A stretch of DNA of 37,776 nt from Xenorhabdus thuongxuanensis. Its GTDB lineage: Bacteria > Pseudomonadota > Gammaproteobacteria > Enterobacterales > Enterobacteriaceae. Numbering within the stretch: the stretch's first letter is position 1; every line of letters begins with the position of its first letter. Below the pieces are notes generated by a model. That model did not search any database and was not told where the DNA came from. It saw only the letters and a list, made by a program, of their open reading frames with translations. Where the stretch lies: NCBI RefSeq assembly GCF_001908095.1, contig NZ_MKGR01000016.1, positions 1-37,776 of the forward strand, written 5' to 3'. Below, piece after piece: positions 27,001 through 35,362 of the stretch. Made by a program: the position numbers and the translations under genes.

Positions 27001-27437
27001 ATTTATTCCTTTCCAGTGATTATACCCTTCATTTTTCAAGTTGTTGTTTTGTCGGCCACAACTCGAAACCTATTAGGTACATATGTAAATATTTACTTTT
27101 AGGATAATTTACTAACAGAAAAAATTCCTTCCGACTCCATCACAAAATGGATATCTAAAAATCACAATTTATTAATAAATATTTTAATAAACTGTGATTT
27201 CATTAACATGAAAACAACAAATGATTTGAGCATTTCAAGTACATATGATTCATATATATATCAGACATGAAATGCATGAATGTCTATTTTTGTTATTTTA
27301 TTAACTTATTAATAATTTGCTATTTATTGTTTTGTTAATACACCTGAACAACTAATGTTCAAAAAATGTGATAAACACCCCCCTGAAAAAAGCAGTAGCA
27401 AGGTAACCACCTGTATATACCATCAGGGGATAAGCAG
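27001..27437. promoter_or_regulatory. AT-rich divergent regulatory region
   Basis: No gene is seen. Operator-like palindromes are present. ATCACAATTTATTA (27161-27174) with TAATAAACTGTGAT (27185-27198) is a 14-bp inverted repeat with one mismatch. CAAATGATTTG lies at 27218-27228. AGACAT (27263-27268) with ATGTCT (27280-27285) encloses ATGCAT. These probably control the nucleoside hydrolase gene, the amine-oxidation operon, or both. No dedicated regulator is encoded next to them. Confidence 0.5.
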
Positions 27438-28757
27438 ATGCTCATGGGGTATAACATGAATAATAAACTTGATTCATTAACATATTATACAGCGACAAAA
27501 AAATATGATCTTCGTTTTCCAATGCTGACAGAAGATCTGGATGTTGATGTAGTTATCATTGGCGGAGGTTTTTCCGGTATCAATACAGCATTAGAGCTGG
27601 CAGAAAAAGGCATCACCAATATTGCTATTTTGGAAGGCCGAACGTTGGGATATGGCGGTACAGGCCGTAATGGTGGTCAGGTGATGACGGGCATTGGTCA
27701 TGATTTGGATAAGATCAAACGCCACGTGGGTGAAAAGGGTCTGGAAACTATATTTAAAATCAGTAGCTTGGGGGCGGGGATTATTCGTGATCGAATAGCC
27801 AAATATGATATTCAGGCTGACTTTTGCCAAGGTTATGCCTATCTTGGCTGGAATTCGCGACATGATAAAACTCTGCATGGTTGGTTACAGGAATTTCGTT
27901 CAGCTTCTCCTGACACAGAAATTGAGCTTTATACGGGTGCAGATGTTAAAAAAATCATTGGTTCAGACCGTTATACCAGTGCGTTAAAACATATGGGGGG
28001 CGGACATGTTCATTCGCTCAACTTGCTACTTGGAGAAGCCAAGGCTGCCACTGAGTATGGCGTCAAAATTTTCGAAAACAGTCAGGTTGTGAGCGTAGAA
28101 TATGGTCCTAGAGTTACAGTACGCACAGTAACAGGATCGGTTCGTGCCAGTAAGATGCTGTGGGCATGTAATGGCTTTTTGGATGGTCTCGAACCGACTA
28201 TTTATAGAAAAACGATCAATACCTATGCTTTTCAATTGATGACAGAAGAACTGTCGGACGATTTGATTGACAGGATCAGCCCAATTCGAGGGGCATACAG
28301 TGATATTAGTCCAGTCATCGATTACTACCGTGTTACTAAAGAAAATCGCCTGTTATATGGCAGTGCGACTCATTTTATGGAGTATATTCCTTCCGATTTA
28401 AAAGCATGGAACCGCAATCTCATGCTCAAAACTTTCCCTTACTTGAAAGATGTAGCGATAGAACTGGCATGGGGCGGGCCATTATGTTGCAGCGCTAGTT
28501 TGTTTCCGCAAATTGGTTCTCTGCCTCAGCATAAAAATGTGTTCTATGTTCAAGGCTATTCAGGTTTTGGTGTAACACCGAGCCACATCATCTGCAAAAT
28601 TTTGGCTGAGGGAATGAGTGAAGGCTCAGAGCGTTATTCGCTACTCAGTTCAATTCCACACCTCAATATTATCGGGAAAGACAAACTGAGAAATATACTG
28701 CTCTCTGTCGGTAAGACCTGGCACCAAACTTCCGGTTATTGGAAAGGGCGTCGTTAG
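27438..28757 (+). CDS. FAD-dependent amine oxidase, PuuB-like
   Basis: 439 residues of the DAO/glycine oxidase family. The dinucleotide-binding motif is DVVIIGGGFSGINTALELAE (about 36-55), followed by GYGGTGRNGGQVMTGIGHDL, the PuuB-like FAD-contact motif. Later conserved parts are GGHVHSLNLLLGEA, DYYRVTKENRLLYG and YVQGYSGFGVTPSHI. PuuB oxidises gamma-glutamylputrescine to the aldehyde with H2O2 release; here the substrate is some primary amine or amino acid. The ATG at 27438 has CAGGGGATAAGC upstream; ATG 27456 is an alternative. It is first in an operon with a cupin and an aldehyde dehydrogenase, so its aldehyde product is oxidised on. Confidence 0.87.
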   Translation: MLMGYNMNNKLDSLTYYTATKKYDLRFPMLTEDLDVDVVIIGGGFSGINTALELAEKGITNIAILEGRTLGYGGTGRNGGQVMTGIGHDLDKIKRHVGEKGLETIFKISSLGAGIIRDRIAKYDIQADFCQGYAYLGWNSRHDKTLHGWLQEFRSASPDTEIELYTGADVKKIIGSDRYTSALKHMGGGHVHSLNLLLGEAKAATEYGVKIFENSQVVSVEYGPRVTVRTVTGSVRASKMLWACNGFLDGLEPTIYRKTINTYAFQLMTEELSDDLIDRISPIRGAYSDISPVIDYYRVTKENRLLYGSATHFMEYIPSDLKAWNRNLMLKTFPYLKDVAIELAWGGPLCCSASLFPQIGSLPQHKNVFYVQGYSGFGVTPSHIICKILAEGMSEGSERYSLLSSIPHLNIIGKDKLRNILLSVGKTWHQTSGYWKGRR

Positions 28758-28803
28758 TTTTTCTTTTTACATTTTTGGAACGTAACAGTTAAAGGTAAAA
28801 ATC

Positions 28804-29184
28804 ATGATAAAGCCATTATTGTTAGATAAAGCACTTCCTGAATTAATGCCAATTGGCAGTGTCACTAATCTTGGTTCTATTGTGGTGGAAGGGGAGCCGC
28901 AGGCGAATGTAGCCATGATCCACGGAGAGCCATCGGATAATCTGACATGTGGGATTTTTGCCTGTACTAAAGGCAAATTTAAAATGACCTATCCCTTTGA
29001 TGAGATGGCAACGGTGTATGAAGGTTCAGTGAAACTGACCGATGTCAAAACTGGAGTGATGGTTGAATATCATAAAGGCGATTCGTGGTTTGCGGCAAAA
29101 GGGAGTGAAGTATTGTGGGAAATCACCAGTGAGCGTTTCGTCAAACATTATATGGCTTGTGTAAATGGACAATTGTCTGATTAG
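28804..29184 (+). CDS. cupin-fold protein (DUF861/cupin_3)
   Basis: 126 residues with one double-stranded beta-helix domain. Recognisable: CGIFACTKGKFKMTYPFDEM, ATVYEGSVKLTDVKTGVMVE, HKGDSWFAAKGSEVLWEI. The cupin_3 family includes proteins found beside amine and purine catabolic enzymes. The usual His cluster of metal cupins is not evident, so catalysis is doubtful. It lies between the oxidase and dehydrogenase genes (46 and 12 bases away), suggesting an accessory role in the same pathway. Confidence 0.8.
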   Translation: MIKPLLLDKALPELMPIGSVTNLGSIVVEGEPQANVAMIHGEPSDNLTCGIFACTKGKFKMTYPFDEMATVYEGSVKLTDVKTGVMVEYHKGDSWFAAKGSEVLWEITSERFVKHYMACVNGQLSD

Positions 29185-29196
29185 TCAGGGGAAAAG

Positions 29197-30693
29197 ATGA
29201 TAAGTGAAATTAATTTGCTAGAGTCCGTTACAACTTTTTTGCAGCGTTCTCACGGTCATTATATTAATGGAGTCTCTTTTCTTGGTCAGGAAAATGAAAT
29301 TTTCTCCATCGTTAACCCAGCTTCTGGTGAAGTAATAGCTACGGTCAATCAAGGTGGAGATACCGAAGTTCATCAGGCAATGCAGGCGGCATCAGCCGCT
29401 TTTCATGGTGTGTGGGCACAGACATCTCCTCTGGAACGGGGAAATTGCCTGAATCGGTTGGCTGATCTATTACAAAAAAATAGTGAGGAGTTAGCACAAC
29501 TGGAAAGTGTATGCTCCGGTAAACCGATCCAATTATCCCGTATGCTGGATGTGGGAGCATCAGCCTATTATTTACGCTATTTTGCCGGATGGTCGACCAA
29601 AATCACGGGGGAAACCCTGAATGTTTCATTGCCATCGTTTAAAGGAGAAAAATATTCTGCATTCACGCGCCGTGAGCCTATTGGTGTTGTAGTTGGTATT
29701 ATCCCGTGGAATTTTTCCATCATGATTGCGATCTGGAAATTGGGAGCGGCATTGGCCTGTGGTTGTACGATTGTGCTTAAACCCAGTGAATATACCCCCT
29801 TAACCATGCTTCGTGTGGCCGAATTGGCAAAAGAAGCGGGTATCCCAGATGGTGTGATCAATATCGTCAATGGTTCAGGTGCTCGCGTGGGTACTTCTCT
29901 CATTAATCATCCTCAATGTGACAAAGTCACTTTTACAGGCTCTGTTCCAACAGGAATGAGCGTGGGGAAATTGGCTATGGAGCAGGGATTAAAGCGCACA
30001 ACACTGGAGCTTGGTGGCAAAAACGCGGCGGCTTTTCTGTCTGATATGACAGTTGAAAAGATCGTTGATGGCATACTGGAAGCGGGATATGTATATCAAG
30101 GGCAAATTTGTGCAGCCGCAGAGCGCTTTTATATTCCATCCGCTCACATGGATGCGGTTTTGGTATTACTTTCTGAACGTTTATCTGCGATGAAAATGGG
30201 TTCTCCCCTTGATGAATCGACGGAAATGGGGCCTTTGGCGAATAAAGAACATTACGAAAAAATTCTGTCTATGTTTGAGACAGCGCGTCAGGAAGGCAAT
30301 GAAATTGTCCACGGAGGCTATGCTTTGGAGGGGGCGGGATTTTTTGTCGCACCAACAGTGATTAGAGCCAATCGTGTTGAAGACACACTCATGAACGAGG
30401 AGACATTCGGGCCGATTGGTACTTTCCTCAGTTATGATGATGAGGAAGAGTTAATTACTATGATGAATGCAACGCCATTTGGTCTGTCAGCCAGCCTATG
30501 GACGAATGATATGAGCAAGGCGATGCGTATGATCCCTGATATTAAAGCGGGAATACTGTGGATTAATATGCATACGTTCCTGGATCCTGCGGTTCCATTT
30601 GGTGGTACTAAATCTTCAGGAATGGGGCGTGAGTTTGGCAGCGCATTCATTGAGCATTATACGGAGCTGAAATCGGTCATGATGCGTTATTGA
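29197..30693 (+). CDS. aldehyde dehydrogenase, FeaB-like
   Basis: 498 residues, an NAD-dependent ALDH with catalytic Cys305 in YVYQGQICAAAERFYIPS and Glu271 in LELGGKNAAA. The Rossmann motif FTGSVPTGMSVG and the oxyanion Asn172 in GIIPWNFS are present. End to end it most resembles phenylacetaldehyde dehydrogenase FeaB (N-terminal LQRSHGHYINGV; C-terminal PFGGTKSSGMGREFGSAF). It should oxidise the aldehyde made by the upstream FAD oxidase to a carboxylate. The start overlaps a GGGGAAAAG Shine-Dalgarno region 12 bases past the cupin stop. Substrate (phenethylamine, polyamine derivative or other) is unresolved. Confidence 0.9.
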   Translation: MISEINLLESVTTFLQRSHGHYINGVSFLGQENEIFSIVNPASGEVIATVNQGGDTEVHQAMQAASAAFHGVWAQTSPLERGNCLNRLADLLQKNSEELAQLESVCSGKPIQLSRMLDVGASAYYLRYFAGWSTKITGETLNVSLPSFKGEKYSAFTRREPIGVVVGIIPWNFSIMIAIWKLGAALACGCTIVLKPSEYTPLTMLRVAELAKEAGIPDGVINIVNGSGARVGTSLINHPQCDKVTFTGSVPTGMSVGKLAMEQGLKRTTLELGGKNAAAFLSDMTVEKIVDGILEAGYVYQGQICAAAERFYIPSAHMDAVLVLLSERLSAMKMGSPLDESTEMGPLANKEHYEKILSMFETARQEGNEIVHGGYALEGAGFFVAPTVIRANRVEDTLMNEETFGPIGTFLSYDDEEELITMMNATPFGLSASLWTNDMSKAMRMIPDIKAGILWINMHTFLDPAVPFGGTKSSGMGREFGSAFIEHYTELKSVMMRY

Positions 30694-30735
30694 TGGGTGC
30701 GTTAATTCACCAATGGAATAGGGAATTATATGGGT

Positions 30736-30771
30736 AGAGCGCTTTTTGGTCTGCTAAGGCGCTCATTTTTT
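30736..30771 (+). terminator. terminator of the amine-oxidation operon
   Basis: GAGCGC (30737-30742) pairs with GCGCTC (30759-30764), followed by ATTTTTTCTT. It lies 43 bases after the aldehyde dehydrogenase stop. Confidence 0.75.
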
Positions 30772-30795
30772 CTTCTTGCCTTGCAGAAAAAATCG

Positions 30796-30813
30796 TTGTC
30801 ATAAGAATGTCGC
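30796..30813 (+). promoter_or_regulatory. Pho box upstream of phoA
   Basis: TTGTCAT-AAGA-ATGTCGC approximates the two 7-bp CTGTCAT repeats with 4-bp spacer bound by PhoB. A second TTGTCAT lies at 30829-30835. It is 100 bases before the phoA start, as expected for phosphate-starvation control. Confidence 0.65.
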
Positions 30814-30911
30814 CATAGATTCAAATAATTGTCATGTGACATATCTATTATCCGAGCAACTCAACATGATGATTTTTTTTATCCTATTCATCCGATTGCA
30901 AGGAAAATCCT

Positions 30912-32348
30912 ATGTCGCGTAATCATAAAAAAAACCTGCTTGCTATGGTAGTTGCTGCATTGATGTCAGGGGTTACAGTGCCTGTATGGGCTGTCAGCGA
31001 TTCAAATCATATTATGGCGCAGCAGCGTGCAGCCCAAGGCAATATTACCGAATTTGGTGGTGCCCGCCGTCTTACCCAAGATCAAACTGAAGCGCTTAAG
31101 GCTGCATTAAGCAACAACAAAGCTAAAAATGTGATCCTGTTTATCGGCGACGGTATGGGGGACTCTGAAATTACCATTGCCCGTAATTATGCAGAAGGTG
31201 CAGGTGGATTCTTTAAAGGGATAGATGCCTTGCCATTCACTGGACAATATACACACTACTCATTAGACAAGAAGACGAAGAAACCTAACTATGTTACAGA
31301 TTCAGCGGCTTCTGCCACGGCTTGGGCAACAGGGGTAAAAACCTATAATGGGGCGTTGGGAATCGATGTCTTTGGCAACCCTCATCAATCTCTTTTGGAG
31401 CTGGCTAAAAAAAACGGTAAGGCAACGGGAAATATCACCACGGCCGAAATTCAGGATGCAACACCAGCGGCTTTATACGCCCATATTACACATCGTAACT
31501 GCTACGGCCCTAAAGAAACTTCAAAGTATTGCGCCACAGATGCTCTGGAAAATGGAGGTAAAGGTTCTATTACTGAACAATTGCTGACCGCACGTGCGGA
31601 TGTCACTTTGGGAGGTGGTGCAAAATCGTTTACCCAGCAATCGAGATCTGGCGCCAATAAAGGGAATACATTGCAGCAACAAGCATTGGAGCAGGGATAC
31701 CAATGGGTAACGGATGCGAAGTCATTGGCAGCCGTCAAAGATGCTAATCAACAACAACCCTTGTTAGGCCTGTTCAATGCTGGAAATATGGATGTCGCCT
31801 GGGAAGGGCCAAAAGCAGTTTATCACGGTAATATCAATGAAAAGCCAGTGAAATGTGCAGTGAATGCTAAATTAGATCCTAACGCACCTACATTGGAGCA
31901 AATGACAGAAAAAGCGATTGATTTACTGAAAAAGAATAAAAATGGCTTTTTCCTGCAAGTGGAAAGCGCTTCGATTGATAAACAGGATCATAATGCCAAC
32001 CCTTGTGCACAAATTGGTGAAACAGTAGCCTTGGATAAGGCCGTACAAGCTGGTCTTAAGTTTGCCAAAGAACATGGTAATACTCTGGTGATTGTGACTG
32101 CCGATCATGCGCATGCTAGCCAAATCATTGAGCCTGATGTCAAATCACCCGGCTTGACTCGATCGCTGATTACAAAAGATGGCGCAATCATGACCGTAAA
32201 CTATGGTAATTCGGAAGGGGATAGACAGGAACATACCGGTACACAGCTACGTGTTGCCGCTTATGGACCACATGCTGCCAATGTTGTTGGTTTGACTGAT
32301 CAAACAGATCTGTTCTTTACCATACGTGATGCAATGGCGTTAAAATAA
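30912..32348 (+). CDS. phoA: alkaline phosphatase
   Basis: 478 residues. A signal peptide ([20 protein letters not shown] to about VWA at 27) exports it to the periplasm. The active-site Ser131 is in [12 protein letters not shown]. Metal ligands are seen in [10 protein letters not shown] (Asp80), [11 protein letters not shown] and VTADHAHAS, and [17 protein letters not shown] matches the C-terminal metal site. It hydrolyses phosphomonoesters for phosphate supply as a homodimer. AAGGAAAATCCT precedes the ATG. Overall close to E. coli PhoA. The Pho box upstream fits. Confidence 0.97.
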   Translation: MSRNHKKNLLAMVVAALMSGVTVPVWAVSDSNHIMAQQRAAQGNITEFGGARRLTQDQTEALKAALSNNKAKNVILFIGDGMGDSEITIARNYAEGAGGFFKGIDALPFTGQYTHYSLDKKTKKPNYVTDSAASATAWATGVKTYNGALGIDVFGNPHQSLLELAKKNGKATGNITTAEIQDATPAALYAHITHRNCYGPKETSKYCATDALENGGKGSITEQLLTARADVTLGGGAKSFTQQSRSGANKGNTLQQQALEQGYQWVTDAKSLAAVKDANQQQPLLGLFNAGNMDVAWEGPKAVYHGNINEKPVKCAVNAKLDPNAPTLEQMTEKAIDLLKKNKNGFFLQVESASIDKQDHNANPCAQIGETVALDKAVQAGLKFAKEHGNTLVIVTADHAHASQIIEPDVKSPGLTRSLITKDGAIMTVNYGNSEGDRQEHTGTQLRVAAYGPHAANVVGLTDQTDLFFTIRDAMALK

Positions 32349-32411
32349 TCATATCTTGCTTATAATCCCTGTCATTTACTTTCAACTTGTGATTAATTCG
32401 CTACCATATAG

Positions 32412-32430
32412 GGTATTGAGAATCATTATT
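32412..32430 (+). promoter_or_regulatory. Fur box upstream of yjjZ
   Basis: GGTATTGAGAATCATTATT matches the 19-bp Fur consensus at 15 positions. It lies about 80 bases before the yjjZ-like gene. E. coli yjjZ belongs to iron-starvation-induced genes and its neighbour fhuF is Fur-controlled, so this is consistent. fhuF itself is not in the window. Confidence 0.6.
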
Positions 32431-32509
32431 GTTATAGTGGGTGGCTACTATGTTTAGCGCAAAGTGGAATTTAAAGCTGTTTTTTTGCCAAAGCATGATG
32501 GGATAAGGT

Positions 32510-32743
32510 ATGACGGGATTCTGGGGATTACTGTTATCCAGCTTGATTGTATCGGTAGTGGTTGTGTCAGTGCTGGAAATAGTCGGTGCAGGAATAGAAC
32601 AATTTAAGTTTGTTATTCAAGGAGCTATGCTGCTGACACTTGTTCTGTTACTGCATCGTAATGCACGTCATTTTCTATTGATACCTGCCGGCATTGCCGT
32701 TATATGCAGCTTGTTCGCTTGTTTGCGCTACCTGGGACATTAA
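32510..32743 (+). CDS. yjjZ: YjjZ-like DUF1435 membrane protein
   Basis: 77 residues, with hydrophobic segments GFWGLLLSSLIVSVVVVSVL (about 3-22), FVIQGAMLLTLVLLLHR and HFLLIPAGIAVICSLFACLR. It resembles the DUF1435 family, whose E. coli member YjjZ sits at the same place, next to the tRNA-Leu genes and rsmC. Likely an inner-membrane protein of unknown function. AAGGT precedes the ATG. A Fur box upstream suggests induction by iron limitation. Confidence 0.8.
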   Translation: MTGFWGLLLSSLIVSVVVVSVLEIVGAGIEQFKFVIQGAMLLTLVLLLHRNARHFLLIPAGIAVICSLFACLRYLGH

Positions 32744-32787
32744 GGAAGATTGGGGAAACAATGAGAAAGAAAAGAAAAATGTAACAG

Positions 32788-32874
32788 TGGTGCGAAGGGG
32801 GGGACTTGAACCCCCACGTCCGTAAGGACACTAACACCTGAAGCTAGCGCGTCTACCAATTCCGCCACCCTCGC
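32788..32874 (-). tRNA. tRNA-Leu (CAG)
   Basis: 87 nt with encoded CCA: 5' GCGAGGGTGGCGGAATTGG, anticodon loop TTCAGGT (anticodon CAG), a long variable arm with GTCC/GGAC stem, and T arm GGTTCAAGTCC. Corresponds to the leuV/P/Q locus of E. coli next to rsmC. Confidence 0.97.
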
Positions 32875-32920
32875 AGGTACTGCCATTTATCTAGTTTGTT
32901 TAACTGATAGCTATCTGATT

Positions 32921-33007
32921 TGGTGCGAAGGGGGGGACTTGAACCCCCACGTCCGTAAGAACACTAACACCTGAAGCTAGCGCGTCTACCAATTCCGCCA
33001 CCCTCGC
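32921..33007 (-). tRNA. tRNA-Leu (CAG), second copy
   Basis: 87 nt, identical to the copy at 32788-32874 except for one base in the variable-arm stem (GTTC instead of GTCC), which keeps pairing through G-U. The genes are 46 bases apart and this one is first on the minus strand. Confidence 0.97.
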
Positions 33008-33168
33008 GTATTCAGATACTATCACTTAAACGAATAGCATGGAGGCGCATTCTAGAGATTTTATGGCTGGCGTCAATCATTATTTAGGGAGAAAACGCGT
33101 GACTGGTGTAAAAATCGGCATGTCGATATGTTTGGTAAGGGCAGAAATGAAATGCTGGAAAATAGACA

Positions 33169-33198
33169 TTGCCTGCCCGTTAAATTCGGGGCAGGCAA
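33169..33198 (-). terminator. rsmC terminator
   Basis: TTGCCTGCCC (33169-33178) and GGGCAGGCAA (33189-33198) form a perfect 10-bp stem. It lies 34 bases after the rsmC stop on the minus strand. The following T-tract is short (TGTCTATTTT). Confidence 0.65.
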
Positions 33199-33231
33199 CA
33201 CAGAACACAGGAATTGCGTTTGCTGTTCCAA

Positions 33232-34245
33232 TTATTTCTTAGTCGCTTGATATACTTTGAATTTACCTGTTTGTGCAATGACTTCATGGCGGCCAAAGGT
33301 CTTATCCAGCAGATTAGGATAAGGTAAGAAAGCGTTTGCAACGATCCGCAATTTACCGCCGGATTTCAGATAGTTTGGTGCCATGCGGATCATATCTTCA
33401 GCCGCCGCCAGGTTGGTTTTCAGGCCATCATGGAAGGGGGGATTAGAAATGATCCAGTCAAATTTTTCTTCAATGGCAGAATACACATTACTTGTGACCA
33501 CATTGCCTTTCAGCTTATTGGCTTGCAGGGTCGCCTTACTCGATACGATAGCGGCAGCATTGACATCACTTAATGTCAGGGATAAGTCGGGGTTCTTTTT
33601 ACCCAATACAGTAGCCAATACTCCGGCACCACAAGCCATATCCAGCAGACTGCCAGAGATAGGGGCATCGAAAGTTGAAAGCAGCAGACGACTGCCGATA
33701 TCCAAGTCATCCTGACTAAATACGCCAGGCAACGTATTGACGGTGACATCTCCCACCTGATAACTGTTCCACCAATTGTTTTGGTCAAACTGAACCTGGT
33801 TTTTCAATTGGCCGTAAAACAGGCTGCAACGGCGTGCTGTATCAATTTTGCGGAAAGTAGCGATGCCTTCCATTAATTTATCAATACTGCGTACACCACT
33901 ACGGTTTTCACCCACAATAAAGATATCAGTACCGGATGGCATGATAGAAAATAGACTGCGTAGTTGAAAACGCGCTTCTTGTTTGCTTTTTGGCCAATAA
34001 TAAATCAGCGTATCACATCCTCTGATAAATGCGCTGTCTGCTACAAGGCCAAACCAGGCATTGTCACCAAGCTGGCGGAGCAGAGATTGCCAGTGGTGAT
34101 ATTGGTTAGTATGCACATGCACACTTGCAGCTTCGATTTCCGTTGCCAGGTTATCCTGAAGATCACCGGCAAAGAGCAGATGACGAGAGCGAAATTGTTC
34201 ATGATGGCGCAGGATAACTTCGCTGGCCGGGGTTAATACTGACAT
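33232..34245 (-). CDS. rsmC: 16S rRNA m2G1207 methyltransferase
   Basis: 337 residues, two tandem methyltransferase-like domains as in E. coli RsmC. The N-terminal half ([65 protein letters not shown]) is the degenerate domain. The C-terminal half has the SAM-binding [20 protein letters not shown] and the catalytic [16 protein letters not shown]. It methylates G1207 of 16S rRNA on the 30S subunit. It lies divergent from holD and next to tRNA-Leu genes, as in E. coli. Confidence 0.95.
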   Translation of the reverse strand: MSVLTPASEVILRHHEQFRSRHLLFAGDLQDNLATEIEAASVHVHTNQYHHWQSLLRQLGDNAWFGLVADSAFIRGCDTLIYYWPKSKQEARFQLRSLFSIMPSGTDIFIVGENRSGVRSIDKLMEGIATFRKIDTARRCSLFYGQLKNQVQFDQNNWWNSYQVGDVTVNTLPGVFSQDDLDIGSRLLLSTFDAPISGSLLDMACGAGVLATVLGKKNPDLSLTLSDVNAAAIVSSKATLQANKLKGNVVTSNVYSAIEEKFDWIISNPPFHDGLKTNLAAAEDMIRMAPNYLKSGGKLRIVANAFLPYPNLLDKTFGRHEVIAQTGKFKVYQATKK

Positions 34246-34374
34246 CTATGTATAGCTCCTTATAAATCTTTATCTGAATATCAGTGGGCTGTACTGGCAA
34301 GCTGATTGGCGCAGGGGTAAGCCCTCTGATAATATATTACCTGTTATTTTTTATGGCAGATGGAATAAAACACG

Positions 34375-34785
34375 ATGACAAAGCGTGACAGATTACTTTC
34401 CCACTTGGGGATCACCCAATGGATTTTGCGTAGCCCAATGGCTTTGCAAGGTGAATTATCTGTCCTCATCCCTGATTCAACCCGTCTATTGATCATTAGT
34501 CATGATCACATTGACTTAAGTCATTCATTGTTTGCTGATGTTTTTACAGCCATGGGAATCGATGCCTCATTGGTATATTGCATCACGACCAAAGATGTTG
34601 AGCTACTTTCGGAATCAATCCACTGCCCAAGCTGGCTGCTGGGAGTTGATATTACCTTACCAGTACAAGGGATTTCTTTGAGAAGTCCAGCATTAAATGA
34701 CTTATTTCTTGATGGGAATGCAAAACGCGCTCTTTGGCAACAAATTTACCATTATGAAGAATATTTCTCTATTAACTCCCGTTGA
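34375..34785 (+). CDS. holD: DNA polymerase III psi subunit
   Basis: 136 residues, matching HolD in length and layout. The N-terminal MTKRDRLLSHLGITQWILRS is the segment that in E. coli holds the chi-binding region. LLIISHDHIDLSHSLFADVF and the end RALWQQIYHYEEYF are also conserved. Psi links the clamp loader to chi and single-strand-binding protein. The 3' end overlaps rimI by 32 bases, so the two are translationally coupled. Confidence 0.9.
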   Translation: MTKRDRLLSHLGITQWILRSPMALQGELSVLIPDSTRLLIISHDHIDLSHSLFADVFTAMGIDASLVYCITTKDVELLSESIHCPSWLLGVDITLPVQGISLRSPALNDLFLDGNAKRALWQQIYHYEEYFSINSR

Positions 34786-35230
34786 TCTTCCCGCAGCATT
34801 TCAAATAGAACAGGCCAGTCATGCGTTTGCGTGGAGTGAAAAAACCTTTTACTCTAATCAGGGAGAACGTTATCTCAACTATAAGATAACGCAAAATGAC
34901 CAGATTATCGGTTTTGCGATAATGCAGTATGTCATGGATGAAGCAACACTATTTAATATTGCTATTCATCCTGAATATCAATCACGGGGATATGGCAAGG
35001 CATTACTGACACATCTCATCAACATATTACCTGAAAAACAGATCAATACATTGTGGCTTGAAGTTCGACGCTCTAACCAGGCTGCTATTCGTTTATACGA
35101 AAATATGGGCTTCAATGAAGTTTCTATCCGCAAGAATTATTACCCGACTGCGGCAGGTAAGGAAGATGCCATTATTATGGCATTGCCGTTGTTTGAAGTC
35201 GATTTGGATAATAAGTCCCAAAATCACTGA
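34754..35230 (+). CDS. rimI: ribosomal protein S18 alanine N-acetyltransferase
   Basis: 158 residues from ATG 34754 (MKNISLLTPVDLPAAFQIEQ), chosen because RimI homology begins there. GNAT fold: HAFAWSEKTFYSNQGERYLN, the acetyl-CoA loop in YQSRGYGKALL and the C-terminal NYYPTAAGKEDAIIMALPL. It acetylates the N-terminal Ala of ribosomal protein S18. It starts inside holD (32-base overlap) with no clear Shine-Dalgarno, which suggests coupling. The tail is about ten residues longer than in E. coli. yjjG, which follows in E. coli, is absent. Confidence 0.95.
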   Translation: MKNISLLTPVDLPAAFQIEQASHAFAWSEKTFYSNQGERYLNYKITQNDQIIGFAIMQYVMDEATLFNIAIHPEYQSRGYGKALLTHLINILPEKQINTLWLEVRRSNQAAIRLYENMGFNEVSIRKNYYPTAAGKEDAIIMALPLFEVDLDNKSQNH

Positions 35231-35297
35231 TTGTTTATAAATCCAAGTTCAGCGAAAATAAGCGCCAATCACGACTAACACGACGGATTTGCCAGTG

Positions 35298-35320
35298 AAG
35301 CGCCATCAGGAGGCGCTTTC
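35298..35320 (+). terminator. hairpin between rimI and prfC
   Basis: AAGCGCC (35298-35304) and GGCGCTT (35312-35318) with a 7-base loop, followed by TC. It may be a weak terminator or attenuator before prfC. Confidence 0.45.
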
Positions 35321-35362
35321 CAAGTGATATCAATCCGCCTACGAACCAGAAGATTCTAATTG

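Noticed and set aside
32788..33007. Direct repeat as a mobile or CRISPR-like element
   Set aside because: The repeated units are two tRNA-Leu genes with complete cloverleaves.
33039..33242. 67-codon plus-strand frame between tRNA-Leu and rsmC
   Set aside because: It contains the rsmC terminator hairpin and runs over the rsmC stop codon; no family features.
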